From Sthenelais limicola (Eukaryota; Annelida; Polychaeta; Phyllodocida; Sigalionidae): a DNA stretch of 64,000 nt. Below, one piece after another: positions 55,215 through 64,000 of the stretch; position 1 is the stretch's first letter; every line of letters begins with the position of its first letter. The stretch lies in the NCBI GenBank assembly GCA_942159475.1, contig OW804096.1:137401791-137465790 (forward strand), given 5' to 3'. The notes under the pieces are model-generated. The model was not told where the DNA came from. It searched no databases and was given only the letters and a program-made list of their open reading frames with translations. The position numbers and the translations under genes are program-made.

Positions 55215-55670
55215 GCTCCTGCTTCTGCTTCTGCTCCTCTTTCTACTCCACTTTCTCGGCCCGTTTCCACTCTTCCTGCTCTTGCTCCTCTTCCTCTACT
55301 TCTTCCTCCTCCCCACATTCTTCTTCTGTAACTCCTCCTCCCTATTTCTCCTCCTCTGCTCTTCCTTCTTCTACCCCACCTTGTCTCTCTCCATCGAAAC
55401 CTCCTTCTTTTTCTACTCCTTTCCTCCTCCTTCTCTTCTCCTTGTCTTCCTCCTCCGCCACTTATCTCCTTATCCTCCTCCTCTTTCTCTATCTCCTTCT
55501 CCTCTACCTCCTCTTCCTTGTCCGCCTTATTTCTCCTCTTTCCCTTTCTCTCCCCCTCCTTCCACTCTTCCTTCTCCTTCCCCTATCCCTTCTTATCCTC
55601 TTCCTCCTTCTTTTACTTCTGCTTATCTCCCTTCTCTCCCCTTTCCTAGCTTTTCTTCCTGTGTTAGATC
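55215..55670. repeat. 455-bp polypyrimidine tract (+ strand)
   Basis: CTCCT/TTCTTCT-type irregular pyrimidine run. Could form triplex DNA. Open frames through it are composition artefacts. Confidence 0.85.
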
Positions 55671-55731
55671 CTATTGAGACTGTCATATAACATCAGCTCA
55701 CCTTATTTATGTTTGATGACATGGTTTGCGT

Positions 55732-55924
55732 CAGGGTTTTGCGACCTCATATGACTTTAGCAGATTTTGAGTTCTATATCGCAAAAGGCTATCACAAAAC
55801 CCATCTTTTGCGATGAATCACAAAGCATATTAACTTCTCCCGATAGACTAGTATATCGGAAACAAATATATTATTATTAAAGATAAACTCCGCGGCTTTT
55901 TCCGTCGCAAAACCCGTTGCAAAA
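55732..55924. repeat. small foldback, ends GGGTTTTGCGAC
   Basis: GGGTTTTGCGAC near 55736 and its inverse GTCGCAAAACCC near 55908, with further GCAAAA motifs inside. Possibly a MITE; boundaries uncertain. Confidence 0.4.
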
Positions 55925-56462
55925 CCTATTGGGAAGTAGCACTAACTGCTGCGACAGGATTACGTTTGTGATTCCATTTTATGGTGAAACTTATTGCAAA
56001 GTTTATCACGAAGCCCAACGCTTACTCTATTTCATCAAATTCCAAATACGTGAAGAACCCACGCATCTCAATGGATGTTGTATTCATAGAATATGTATTA
56101 GACTAGGACAAAAACGACCATCCTTATGTCATTTTAATGGGATTTTGCGGTCAATTCCCCTTAGTTTGAAGGGATATGTTTGGCTCTGACCCCATGCTGA
56201 CCTGATGGCTTGTAGATTTACGAACAAATATATATTATTTTGCTATTATCTGGTTTGTTATTGACAACCTAGAGTAAACAAATTAACCACATTCCGAACA
56301 CACACAACTGATAACATGATAAGCTTATCTTGTGGTAACTAAAACCCGGAACCTGACATCATACTTGATACCATTTAGTAAATAGATATATCAGATGCAC
56401 ATGCTTCAAACTATTTGCTTACCACGATTGTGTATCGTGAGTATGTTCGTTGTAAACAAAGT

Positions 56463-56740
56463 TGATGTGTTAGAGAAAAATGAGTCACAAGTCGCAAAAT
56501 TGATATTTTTCGCAGTATTTTATTCACAGGATTGCTTCGTAAGAATGTTTTATTGATTGGGTTATCTAATGCTCTAATTCGTATGAATACATGTACCAAA
56601 TTTCAAGACCGTGTATTAAATATATCCATACATTTCTAAACTCATCATATTTTTAGTAGTTTAGTTATTCTATTAGTTTTGACCATCCTGATATATTGCA
56701 AACTTTAAAAATAAAATAACAAAACATTACTTGAAATAAG
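56463..56740 (+). repeat. MITE-C copy, right end lost
   Basis: GATGTGTTAGAGAAAAATGA and CACAAGTCGCAAAATTGATA at the left; ends after TTTTGACCATCCTGATAT. Two direct copies of TTTTCAGTATTTC-AGTAAGACCACCG follow at about 56770 and 57030; 56741-57353 shows no gene. Confidence 0.7.
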
Positions 56741-57353
56741 CTACAAAATAAGTTAATTTTCTTTGCGTTTTCAGTATTTCTAGTAAGACCACCGCTTATT
56801 CAATTAAACAGGGTTGACTAATAAATCACACCGTTAAGGGGATTATCATACTTTATTTATCATAGTTGGCAATTAAATAACATGATGTGTTGATTATAAT
56901 GACCTCGCACTGACGTGCTCGTTCATTATATACAACAAACAACACTTTCTCTCAGCAAGCCGTGATTAACCACTACTTATTAACTTACCAATCTTCATTT
57001 GAAAGGTGGCTTTAGTTACTCTTTTTCACAGTTTTCAGTATTTCAAGTAAGACCACCGGCAACTTTAAATATGGTAAACTTACAGCCATCCAATATTCAA
57101 TATCCAATATGGAAGAGAGAGACATTAAATCGCTTACCAACTTTAATTCGTCATAAGTTGATTCTTGTTTCATAGTTGGATGGGATAAGGCCGTCTGTGA
57201 AATGTCATTCAACTTTGACTTTTAAAGTTTGCCTTTAATCAGCTTTGGTTTAATTGGAGTTTGGATGTTATTTAATGCGGGGAATGGATTATGAGCAAAC
57301 GCAGACCTCCTTTAGTCAACTCACTCTTACAAACTTTTTAGAATATTACAATA

Positions 57354-57486
57354 CAGTCAGGTCCAGAAGGCCACATTCCTCGATTCCACATCCAGCGATA
57401 AGCGTAACCACAAGGCTAAGACTAAGGCTAAAAGTGTTAATGACACCTAAAACTTAGGGTCTAAAACTGCCTTCTGGACCTGACTG
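57354..57486. repeat. 133-bp MITE with 18-bp perfect ends
   Basis: CAGTCAGGTCCAGAAGGC and its exact inverse; AATA on both sides (57350-57353 and 57487-57490). Confidence 0.85.
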
Positions 57487-57692
57487 AATAGGCAGTCTAG
57501 GCCCAAAGTTGAGAGGGTCCCTTCTAACGAAGAGAAAGCCTCTTGCCTCAAACCGCAAAGTGTCATTATAATTCCACTAGGCCGAAACATGTCATTATAT
57601 TCCCATTAAAACGCAGAGTCCTAGGCCAGGATATTAGCGATGTAGGCTGACATACCATTCTTATCTGATCTGAGGATTTGGACCGAGAGTGT

Positions 57693-58611
57693 AGGGGATT
57701 TACTTTGCAAGTCTGGTACAGTGCATTCTGGGATGGATTCGTCTCAAATATGACATACAAATAAATACTTTGCAACAAATTATTTTCAAATAAACAAATA
57801 ATACTTTTACCAGGGATGTACTGAGTCGCTTTTAAAATTAACCTTTGGAATCTATAAGCCTAATGGAAAAGATGAAGAGCTCTGGTATGGAATCATGTGG
57901 GTCAGATTTTCAGAAAATGTACAATTCACCTTCACCAATCCTCTCAAATAACCCATATTTAAGACAAAAATTAGCTTCAAAATGCAGTTTAACATTACGG
58001 AACTGATACTATAAATCAATATGATACCAAATATACTCAGATGTACCCGGTACTCTTCATTTTTCAGCCTAATTTAGGAGAATTTCCTAAATGTGTAGAG
58101 CTGCCAATAGGGGATTTGCATAGCCACCATTTTGAATCTTGATTCGCATGGAATTATGGGAGTAAGGGTACAGTCTAAAACCTATAGAAAACATGTCATG
58201 TTCAGCATGGGGTATTTATTAATGCTCTAATGTCAGTATTCATGTGTTATACATGTTCCCATGACACAAGTTCCCATCTTTCCCATCATGCATTTTGTTT
58301 TCATTGATGATTTATACAAGCTCTGCTATTAATGAAAACATTCTTGCAATTTTCGATAAAAAATTGCGAAATATTTCTATGTCAGATTTCAACAGAATCC
58401 ATCCCAGGATGCACTGCAGTAGACATGCGCAGTGAGAGATGCAACTCCCCTATTGTACGTTTTCTGAAAATCTGACCCATGTATGACAAATGGGTAACTT
58501 TGGAGCACTGATGAACGTTGAACACGGAATGTTTTCTACAGCTTCTACATTGACATACAACTCCCATAATTCCATGCCTAGCACGATTCAAAATGGCAGA
58601 CATGCAAATCT
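57693..58611 (+). repeat. MITE-B split by a MITE-A that itself contains a MITE-B
   Basis: Outer MITE-B: 57693-57898 and 58479-58611 (right part GACATACAACTCCCATAATT, GGCAGACATGCAAATC). MITE-A: 57899-58478, flanked by ATGT on both sides. Inner MITE-B: 58109-58451, minus direction, flanked by AT. Three insertion events in series. Confidence 0.88.
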
Positions 58612-58723
58612 TATATCAGCCAGTGAAGTTTAAATCATATATTTTTGTCGATCTATGCTACGAAATATGATTTTGTTTTTTTAAAGATTTCATTTTCACT
58701 GGGTACTACACCTGATATGTCAT

Positions 58724-58905
58724 AGGGGAGTTGTATTAGCCACTGGGATTTTATAGAGTGGAGTAATAGTATACTGCCATGAAGGGTCCTGAGTCTAATA
58801 TTAATATTAATATCTTGGAAATGGTTAATAACACTGCAGAATAACAAACAACGACAAACAGTTTTAGTAATATCACAAAGACGCATCAATATATGAAACG
58901 GAAAC
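58724..58905 (-). repeat. MITE-B left fragment
   Basis: AGGGGAGTTGTATTAGCCAC at the left; similarity ends quickly. No gene. Confidence 0.45.
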
Positions 58906-59276
58906 ACCAGGATATGAAACTAACACTTATTAGTACTTATTAACACATTGTATTGTAAAGAATTGCAATTCTTGAGAGTTGAATTTACCACTAAAATGGC
59001 CATCCCCCCCCTCCCCCTCTCCCCCCCTCCCCTCCGCCTGCGCCTCGACCGCCACGCGGGACCTGGGTGGAGCGGGGGAGAGCGGGGCGCTGGACATCTG
59101 TTGTTATGTGTCTACCTGTTTGATTGTCTTAGCAACCGAAATAGCATCACCTCTTGTTCTCCTGTGTGACTCTCATTAGTGGGTGGGGGAAGGGACTGGG
59201 AGAGGGAGGTGACGCTACATGCTTGGGTCAGGAATAATGGGAGGGGAGGGGGGGTTGAGGGCAAGGGATCCTCCAC

Positions 59277-59436
59277 GCATGCGCACAGCGCATGACCCTG
59301 GTGTGGGAGAGTGCTGGGGGTCATGATCATGTGGCAGGAAGACCCCCCTCAGCCAATCATAAGGGTGGATCGCCAGGAGCGCATTTTGCTATATCCATTT
59401 TGATGCTAATGAATAATTAACGTGTGACTATAAATA
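59277..59436 (+). promoter_or_regulatory. TATA promoter without a recognised gene
   Basis: GCATGCGCA (59277-59285, NRF1-like), CCAAT (59353-59357) and TATAAATA (59429-59436) in promoter order and spacing, preceded by a GC-rich block (59000-59110). The start site would be near 59460. No coding exon was recognised downstream before the MITE-D at 59710, so the transcript may have a non-coding first exon. Confidence 0.45.
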
Positions 59437-59709
59437 AAGGGGACTGAGTAAGCTTGGACACACCTTGCTGCCTGGCCGAAGACTACTATCATCCGACTTC
59501 TCTGACTTCATCATTTCCATACCGAATCTCTGGGCAAATTGCCATTGCATTCTCACAGTATACTATAGAAAGCTCATTATCACACAGGCAACATGCGAGT
59601 CTGCATATTGTGGTTTGTTGCCAGAAAGCACATGTATATATAACACTCTCTAGCGGGTAATATGGAACACCATAGGGAGCCATAGGCCACAGGAGAATAG
59701 GAAATGTTA

Positions 59710-59908
59710 AGGGTGGTCTCCACTGGCTGAGGTAAGCTCTGTGGTAAGTCTTGCATGGTTTGTGCTGGTTTTGTAGGTGGAGAGGAATGACGAGGTCCTT
59801 GCCTACATGGTCAGTGAACGATGTAGGCATGACCTCGCCACTCCTCAACAACACAGCACCATCGCAAGGCTAACCACAGAGCTTACCGCAGCCAGTGGAG
59901 ACCACCCT
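59710..59908. repeat. MITE-D copy 2
   Basis: GGGTGGTCTCCACTGGCTG and CAGCCAGTGGAGACCACCC, with TTAA-like flanks (GTTAA / TTTAA), which would fit a piggyBac- or Kolobok-type duplication. 59909-60311 holds no gene recognised. Confidence 0.85.
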
Positions 59909-60311
59909 TTAAAGCAAAAAGAGCCAGAACCCTGCCATAAGTGGGTAGACGATGTGGAATGGGAAAACGTTTTTACTAGCGAGAATGAAAGGGAGGGATA
60001 TAAAAGTACAAAAGTGCAAAATAATAAGATAATTATCATTTCTATAAGGGTATGCCATGGGACTGGAACCATTAACGTTCATATTATCGGAGATGAAATC
60101 CAAATTGAATAAAAAAAGAAATGGCCCTGCACTCAATGTTTTTTTCAATAGAATGGAGATTATTCAAGACATGCCTGAATTTGCTTGAGAGGAATCCAAT
60201 TAAATTCTCCACCGATCAAAGTATGATGTAAAAGGCAGCTGATAAAACCTTTGTAATTGAATGATGGAGGTTTTTTTCATTGTATATGACTGAAGTCCAT
60301 TTGAAACATTT

Positions 60312-60893
60312 GTGATCTGCTTCACGAAAATGAGTCGCAAAAGTCGCAAAATTGGCAATTTCCAAAAGTCATTTATTCACACGATTTCTAGTCATTGAGG
60401 TCGCGTAAATGCAGATGCCAGATTTCAGGACAGTGTATGTAATATATCCATGCATTTCTAAAGTCATCCTATGGAGTATATTTAGCTACTTTACTTGTAA
60501 TTGTTCAACAATATTATTGCAAAATTTCTTTTAAAAAATAAAGATATCTGTTTGAGAACTGTTTGCAGTAATTATTATTTGTTATTTTTACTATCATAAT
60601 TATTGCTACACCATGAGATAATATGAACAGATATCATGGGAAGAGAAAATAAATATATCTTATCCACGAGAGCAAATAATCAGTGATGCAAAGAATACTA
60701 ACACAGTTATAGCTATAGGCCATTAAGAAATATTACTAACCTTTTTTTCATGCATAACAAAATATGGAATCAATTATTGGATGCTCAAATGTTTACTATC
60801 ATTGGAATCCACTTCATCTCCTCTTTTCAAATATGATGATATCTCAACAATCGATTTCTGGGACTTGTGACTCATTTCCCCATAACACATCAC
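60312..60893 (+). repeat. MITE-C copy with an internal insertion
   Basis: GTGATCTGCTTCACG to CCATAACACATCAC, ATTT on both sides. It is 582 bp because about 180 bp of foreign AT-rich sequence lies inside (about 60540-60720). Confidence 0.82.
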
Positions 60894-60964
60894 ATTTCTA
60901 ACAAAACAAACTTATTTCTATAACCAGGTTATCATACATATTCTAGCAGCTATAACATGCCAAC

Positions 60965-61132
60965 CTATTGTTCATCACACACCAGCAACTTTATATCCTT
61001 AGATGCCAGGAACGCCTTAATGTAGTCTTCATAATTAATGAAGAACTGGTTTATACCAGTTGAATATTTAATACATAGTTCCTGGGACGTCACCTTTGTG
61101 AGGCAAATGAAATTCCGCCCACCAGATAACAT
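60965..61132 (-). CDS. small ORF of unknown function (doubtful)
   Basis: 55 codons from ATG to TAG, between MITE-C and a G-rich tract. The product (MLSGGRNFICLTKVTSQ ... YEDYIKAFLASKDIKLLVC) has a protein-like composition but no domain, signal peptide or splice site that I recognise. It could be the last exon of an unseen gene, a transposon remnant or chance. Confidence 0.2.
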   Translation of the reverse strand: MLSGGRNFICLTKVTSQELCIKYSTGINQFFINYEDYIKAFLASKDIKLLVCDEQ

Positions 61133-61183
61133 TGTTCGAGGAAGGTATCAATCACAAAGAGTCGCCTATAAAACTATAAAATG

Positions 61184-61540
61184 GGGGAGGAGAGGTGGAG
61201 GTGGAGCGTGAGTGGGAGGGAGGAGAGGTGAAGGGGGTAGGGAGGGGAGGGGAGGGGAGGGGATAGGGAGGGGCGGGGAGGGGATAGGGAGGGGAGGGGA
61301 GGGGAGGGGAGGGGAAAGGCATGGGGAGGTGGAGAGGTAGGGAGGGGAGGTGGAGCTTGAGGGGGGAGGGGAGGGGGAGGTGGAAGGGTAGGGAGGGGAG
61401 GTGGAGCTGGAGGGGGGGAGGGGAGGGGTAGGGAGGGGAGGCGGAGGGGAGGGGGAGGGGAGGTGGAGCTGGAGGGGGGGAGGAGAGGGGGGAGGTGGAG
61501 GGGTAGGGAGGGGAGGGGAGAGGAGAGGCATGGGGGAGTG
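61184..61540. repeat. 357-bp homopurine G-rich tract (+ strand)
   Basis: Irregular GGGGAGG/GGTGGAG units with many closely spaced G3-G4 runs, so both triplex and G-quadruplex structures are possible. Frames on the minus strand are Pro/Ser-rich artefacts. Confidence 0.88.
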
Positions 61541-61639
61541 GAGAAGCCTTGTGGCAATTTGTTTGTGTCTGCATTTATTAACTTCTGAGATGCTTTCTCG
61601 TCAACATGAATAGGAATACACAGATTAATCAACTAATCT

Positions 61640-61995
61640 AATGAGTATTTATATATTTTACGTTTGATTTTAATTATTTAGTTTTGACAAAAAGATTTTG
61701 CAAAGATTCTTGGCGGACATTTACTAGTAAAGTACATATACTAATTAATTAGTTTTGAGGAAAAGATTTTGCAAAGATTCTGAGTTGACATTTACTAGTA
61801 AAGTAGCTACATATACTCTATAAGATGGCCTTAGAAAAGCAAGGCTATATTAATTTTAATACATTGCCTTGAAGTTTGATACCTGAATTCATGCTACCAA
61901 AAGCGTTAAGCAGGCCAAAAATGAAAACATTCCCACACATACATTCTGTGGATAAATCACTTTGAAGAATAGCAACTTGTAAGAAGAACATGATT
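61640..61995 (-). repeat. MITE-C interior with a 73-bp tandem duplication
   Basis: No termini. AGATTTTGCAAAGATTCT and CATTTACTAGTAAAGTA occur twice, about 73 bp apart (61692 and 61765). 61996-62262 has no gene. Confidence 0.65.
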
Positions 61996-62262
61996 GGGGA
62001 AGTACACCAAGCAGGATGTTACGGTATTATATTTGATTTTTGGGATCACTGAAATATAATACCATCCCTATGGAAGTTTATGATATTTCAGACAGCTGAA
62101 TGCGATTTTTCCCTGTAAATTTCTCAAAACCAGATTAAATTTGACAAAAACTCTCATGGTTTTACATTTAATGGTAATGATTTCTGTTCATTTAGTTCCT
62201 GTTTATTTAAGTGATTTAAGCTTTCGTGATAAAGAATAGTGGAGTAATTAGCAATTTTAAAT

Positions 62263-62460
62263 GGGTCAGATTTTCAGAAAATGTGCTAATTTAGGCTGGA
62301 AATTGATGACTACCGGGAATATTTGAGTATATTTGCTATCGCATTGATTTAAAGTATCAGTTCTGTTATGTTAACATTTTGAAGCTATTTTTTGTCTTAA
62401 ATTTGGGTTATTTGAGAGGATTGGTGAAGGCGAATTGTACATTTTCTGAAAATTTGACCC
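62263..62460 (+). repeat. MITE-A copy, internally deleted
   Basis: GGGTCAGATTTTCAG to AATTTGACCC, AAAT on both sides; about 35 bp near the left end are missing. Confidence 0.85.
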
Positions 62461-62634
62461 AAATAGTGATTCCTAAGTGATTTAAATGTAGCCTCCCAAA
62501 CAAGCCTCCCAACTTGGAAACTGGATACCGTAATAGTTAAGAACATTAATTTTGATAATTTAATAGGTGTTGTTGGGGCTCCACCGAAAGTGGGGAAAAA
62601 GTCCCTCCAAACATAGCTGACATAAATCACATAT

Positions 62635-62869
62635 GGGTCAGATTTTCAGAAAATGTACAATTGGCAGCTCTACACATTTAGTAAATTTTGCTAAATTAGG
62701 CTGCAATTTGGTCAATACTAGGTAAATTCGAGTATATTTGGCATTGTATTGATTCTAGCAATCTGTTTGGTTATGTTGAACTTTATTTTAAACTTTATTT
62801 TTGTCTGAAATTTGGGTTATTTGAGAGAACTGCTGAAGGTGAATTGTACATTTTCTGAAAATCTGACCC
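62635..62869 (+). repeat. MITE-A copy, complete
   Basis: GGGTCAGATTTTCAG to CTGACCC, ATAT on both sides; among the least changed copies. Confidence 0.9.
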
Positions 62870-63013
62870 ATATAGGGTAAGATTAATTTTGAAGCAAAAT
62901 CTATATCAAATTGGTTGTCCCCTGTTTTGAGAACCCCAGATTCTGCCCTAGGAATAAGCAGTGCCCAACCAGTCACACCTAGAACAGTGCATATAACAAG
63001 CTGCTCAAGTACT

Positions 63014-63251
63014 GGAGTGAAACCACCAGAAAATGTACAATTCCTCTTCACTAATCCTCTCAAATAACCCAAATTTGATACATAAATCAGCTTCAAAATG
63101 CAGTTCAACCTAACCAGACAGATTGCTAGAATCAATGCAGTTCCGAATATGTACTCGAATTTACCTAGTATTGACCAAATTGCAGCCTAATTTAGCAGAT
63201 TGTACTAAATGTGAACAGCTGCCAATTGTACATTTCCTGAAGATCTGACCC
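63014..63251 (-). repeat. MITE-A copy, complete
   Basis: TGAAACCACCAGAAAATGTA at the left, CTGAAGATCTGACCC at the right. Confidence 0.82.
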
Positions 63252-63391
63252 CCTGGTACTATTGACCCGTCCCTGTATGTAGCCTGGCAGGTAGTCAATA
63301 ACAGCCATTATGTCTGTGTTCTAGCAAGTTCCACAATATGTGAGAACAAAACACACTAACTATGTATGGATTAGGCCTTACAATTGTATAT

Positions 63392-63438
63392 GGGTGAAAT
63401 CACAAGAAAATGTACAATTCACCTTCACCAATCCTCTC
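63392..63438 (-). repeat. MITE-A left-end fragment
   Basis: GGGTGAAATCACAAG through CCTCTCAAATAA, then unrelated sequence. Confidence 0.75.
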
Positions 63439-64000
63439 AAATAAGGAAAATGCAATGTATTATATATCTCTTAAAGCCACTATTATGACACTTATAGGGA
63501 TTATATTGCTTAGTTCCACTCATTGTATGACAGTATTTATATTTAATGACACTGAGGACATGGCTGAGTAGTATAAGTACCCACCCTTTTGTGGTCAGAG
63601 GGCTGTTGCACAACAAAATTTAACGAACAAACAGGATAACCTCTTCATAGGGGTCTAAGAATGAGCAGGAATAGCCAAGATTAGCCCTCTGTTGCACAAT
63701 GCCTCGTCCTAAACCTTCCTCGTTGTATGTCCGCACGTTCATGGGTGTGCTCCACTAAATATAGAGGTGTGGACCCAGTCAAAAAGTGGGGTAATCTAAG
63801 GAGGGATATCCCAACCTAGTTTATTACCTCGGTGATTGTTTGTTTTGAAATGCTCAGGGTCAGTATAGGGCATACTAAACATAGGTTTGATTGACAGGCC
63901 ACACGCAAATATATAGAGAGTGACTAAGGTACATCAATGAACCTGCCACGAGCAAGCCTCATAACCATGAATATCCAAAACAGAAAATAAATAATGAATG
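63439..64000. other. no gene seen
   Basis: I recognise no exon, RNA gene or repeat up to the end of the window. Confidence 0.4.

Noticed and set aside
55168..55690. 169-codon Leu/Ser/Pro-rich frame and its antisense Arg-rich partner
   Set aside because: Composition artefact of the C/T tract.
61152..61632. Three overlapping Pro/Ser-rich minus-strand frames and a Gly-rich plus-strand frame
   Set aside because: Composition artefacts of the G-rich homopurine tract.

Overview
The window is a stretch of AT-rich metazoan nuclear DNA. Spliced exons with GT-AG borders, EGF, LDL-receptor class A and sulfotransferase exons, full-length LINEs and dense families of short inverted-repeat elements point to a bilaterian, most likely a marine invertebrate; I cannot name the species. 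Most of the sequence is transposable elements and their debris. I name the recurrent short elements by letter. MITE-A: about 235 bp, ends GGGTCAGATTTTCAG, 4-bp target duplication. MITE-B: about 342 bp, ends AGGGGAGTTGCAT. MITE-C: about 400 bp, ends GTGATGTGTTTCAGG, 4-bp A/T-only target duplication. MITE-D: about 200-230 bp, ends GGGTGGTCTCCACTGGC.

Layout. 1-11 kb: MITEs only, then a 69-bp satellite and a polypyrimidine tract. 11.4-16.5 kb: a four-exon gene for a small secreted protein with one LDL-receptor class A domain, preceded by a TATA promoter, its introns filled with MITEs. 17.3-19.7 kb: a 2.4-kb non-autonomous DNA element. 20.1 kb: one cytosolic-sulfotransferase exon (minus strand). 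21-22.3 kb: a 5'-truncated LINE. 23.5-43.3 kb: a Russian-doll block. An L1/Tx1-like LINE (minus strand) is split by a 2.65-kb DNA element and by a 6.16-kb Jockey-superfamily LINE; a second, 5'-truncated L1/Tx1-like LINE lies beside it; the block is bracketed by the ends of what looks like a single DNA element. 44.7-46.5 kb: a gene for a secreted or GPI-anchored PLAT + EGF protein whose stop codon lies in a MITE-C terminus. 47-53 kb: MITEs and a decayed Tigger/pogo transposase. 53.3 kb: a signal-peptide exon of a secreted protein. 54-64 kb: MITEs, including a B-in-A-in-B nest, homopurine/homopyrimidine tracts and an isolated TATA promoter at 59.4 kb.

The most notable point is that ORF1 of both large LINEs, which belong to different RT clades, ends in a NADAR (YbiA-like) domain, a family acting on NAD/ADP-ribose derivatives, placed after the usual coiled coil and RRM-like segment. 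The Jockey-type element also has a separate SGNH-hydrolase ORF. A second notable signal is a hairpin motif (CTGANGA-A-stem-GAAA) at three unrelated places, whose stem differs each time but stays paired, resembling a hammerhead-ribozyme core.
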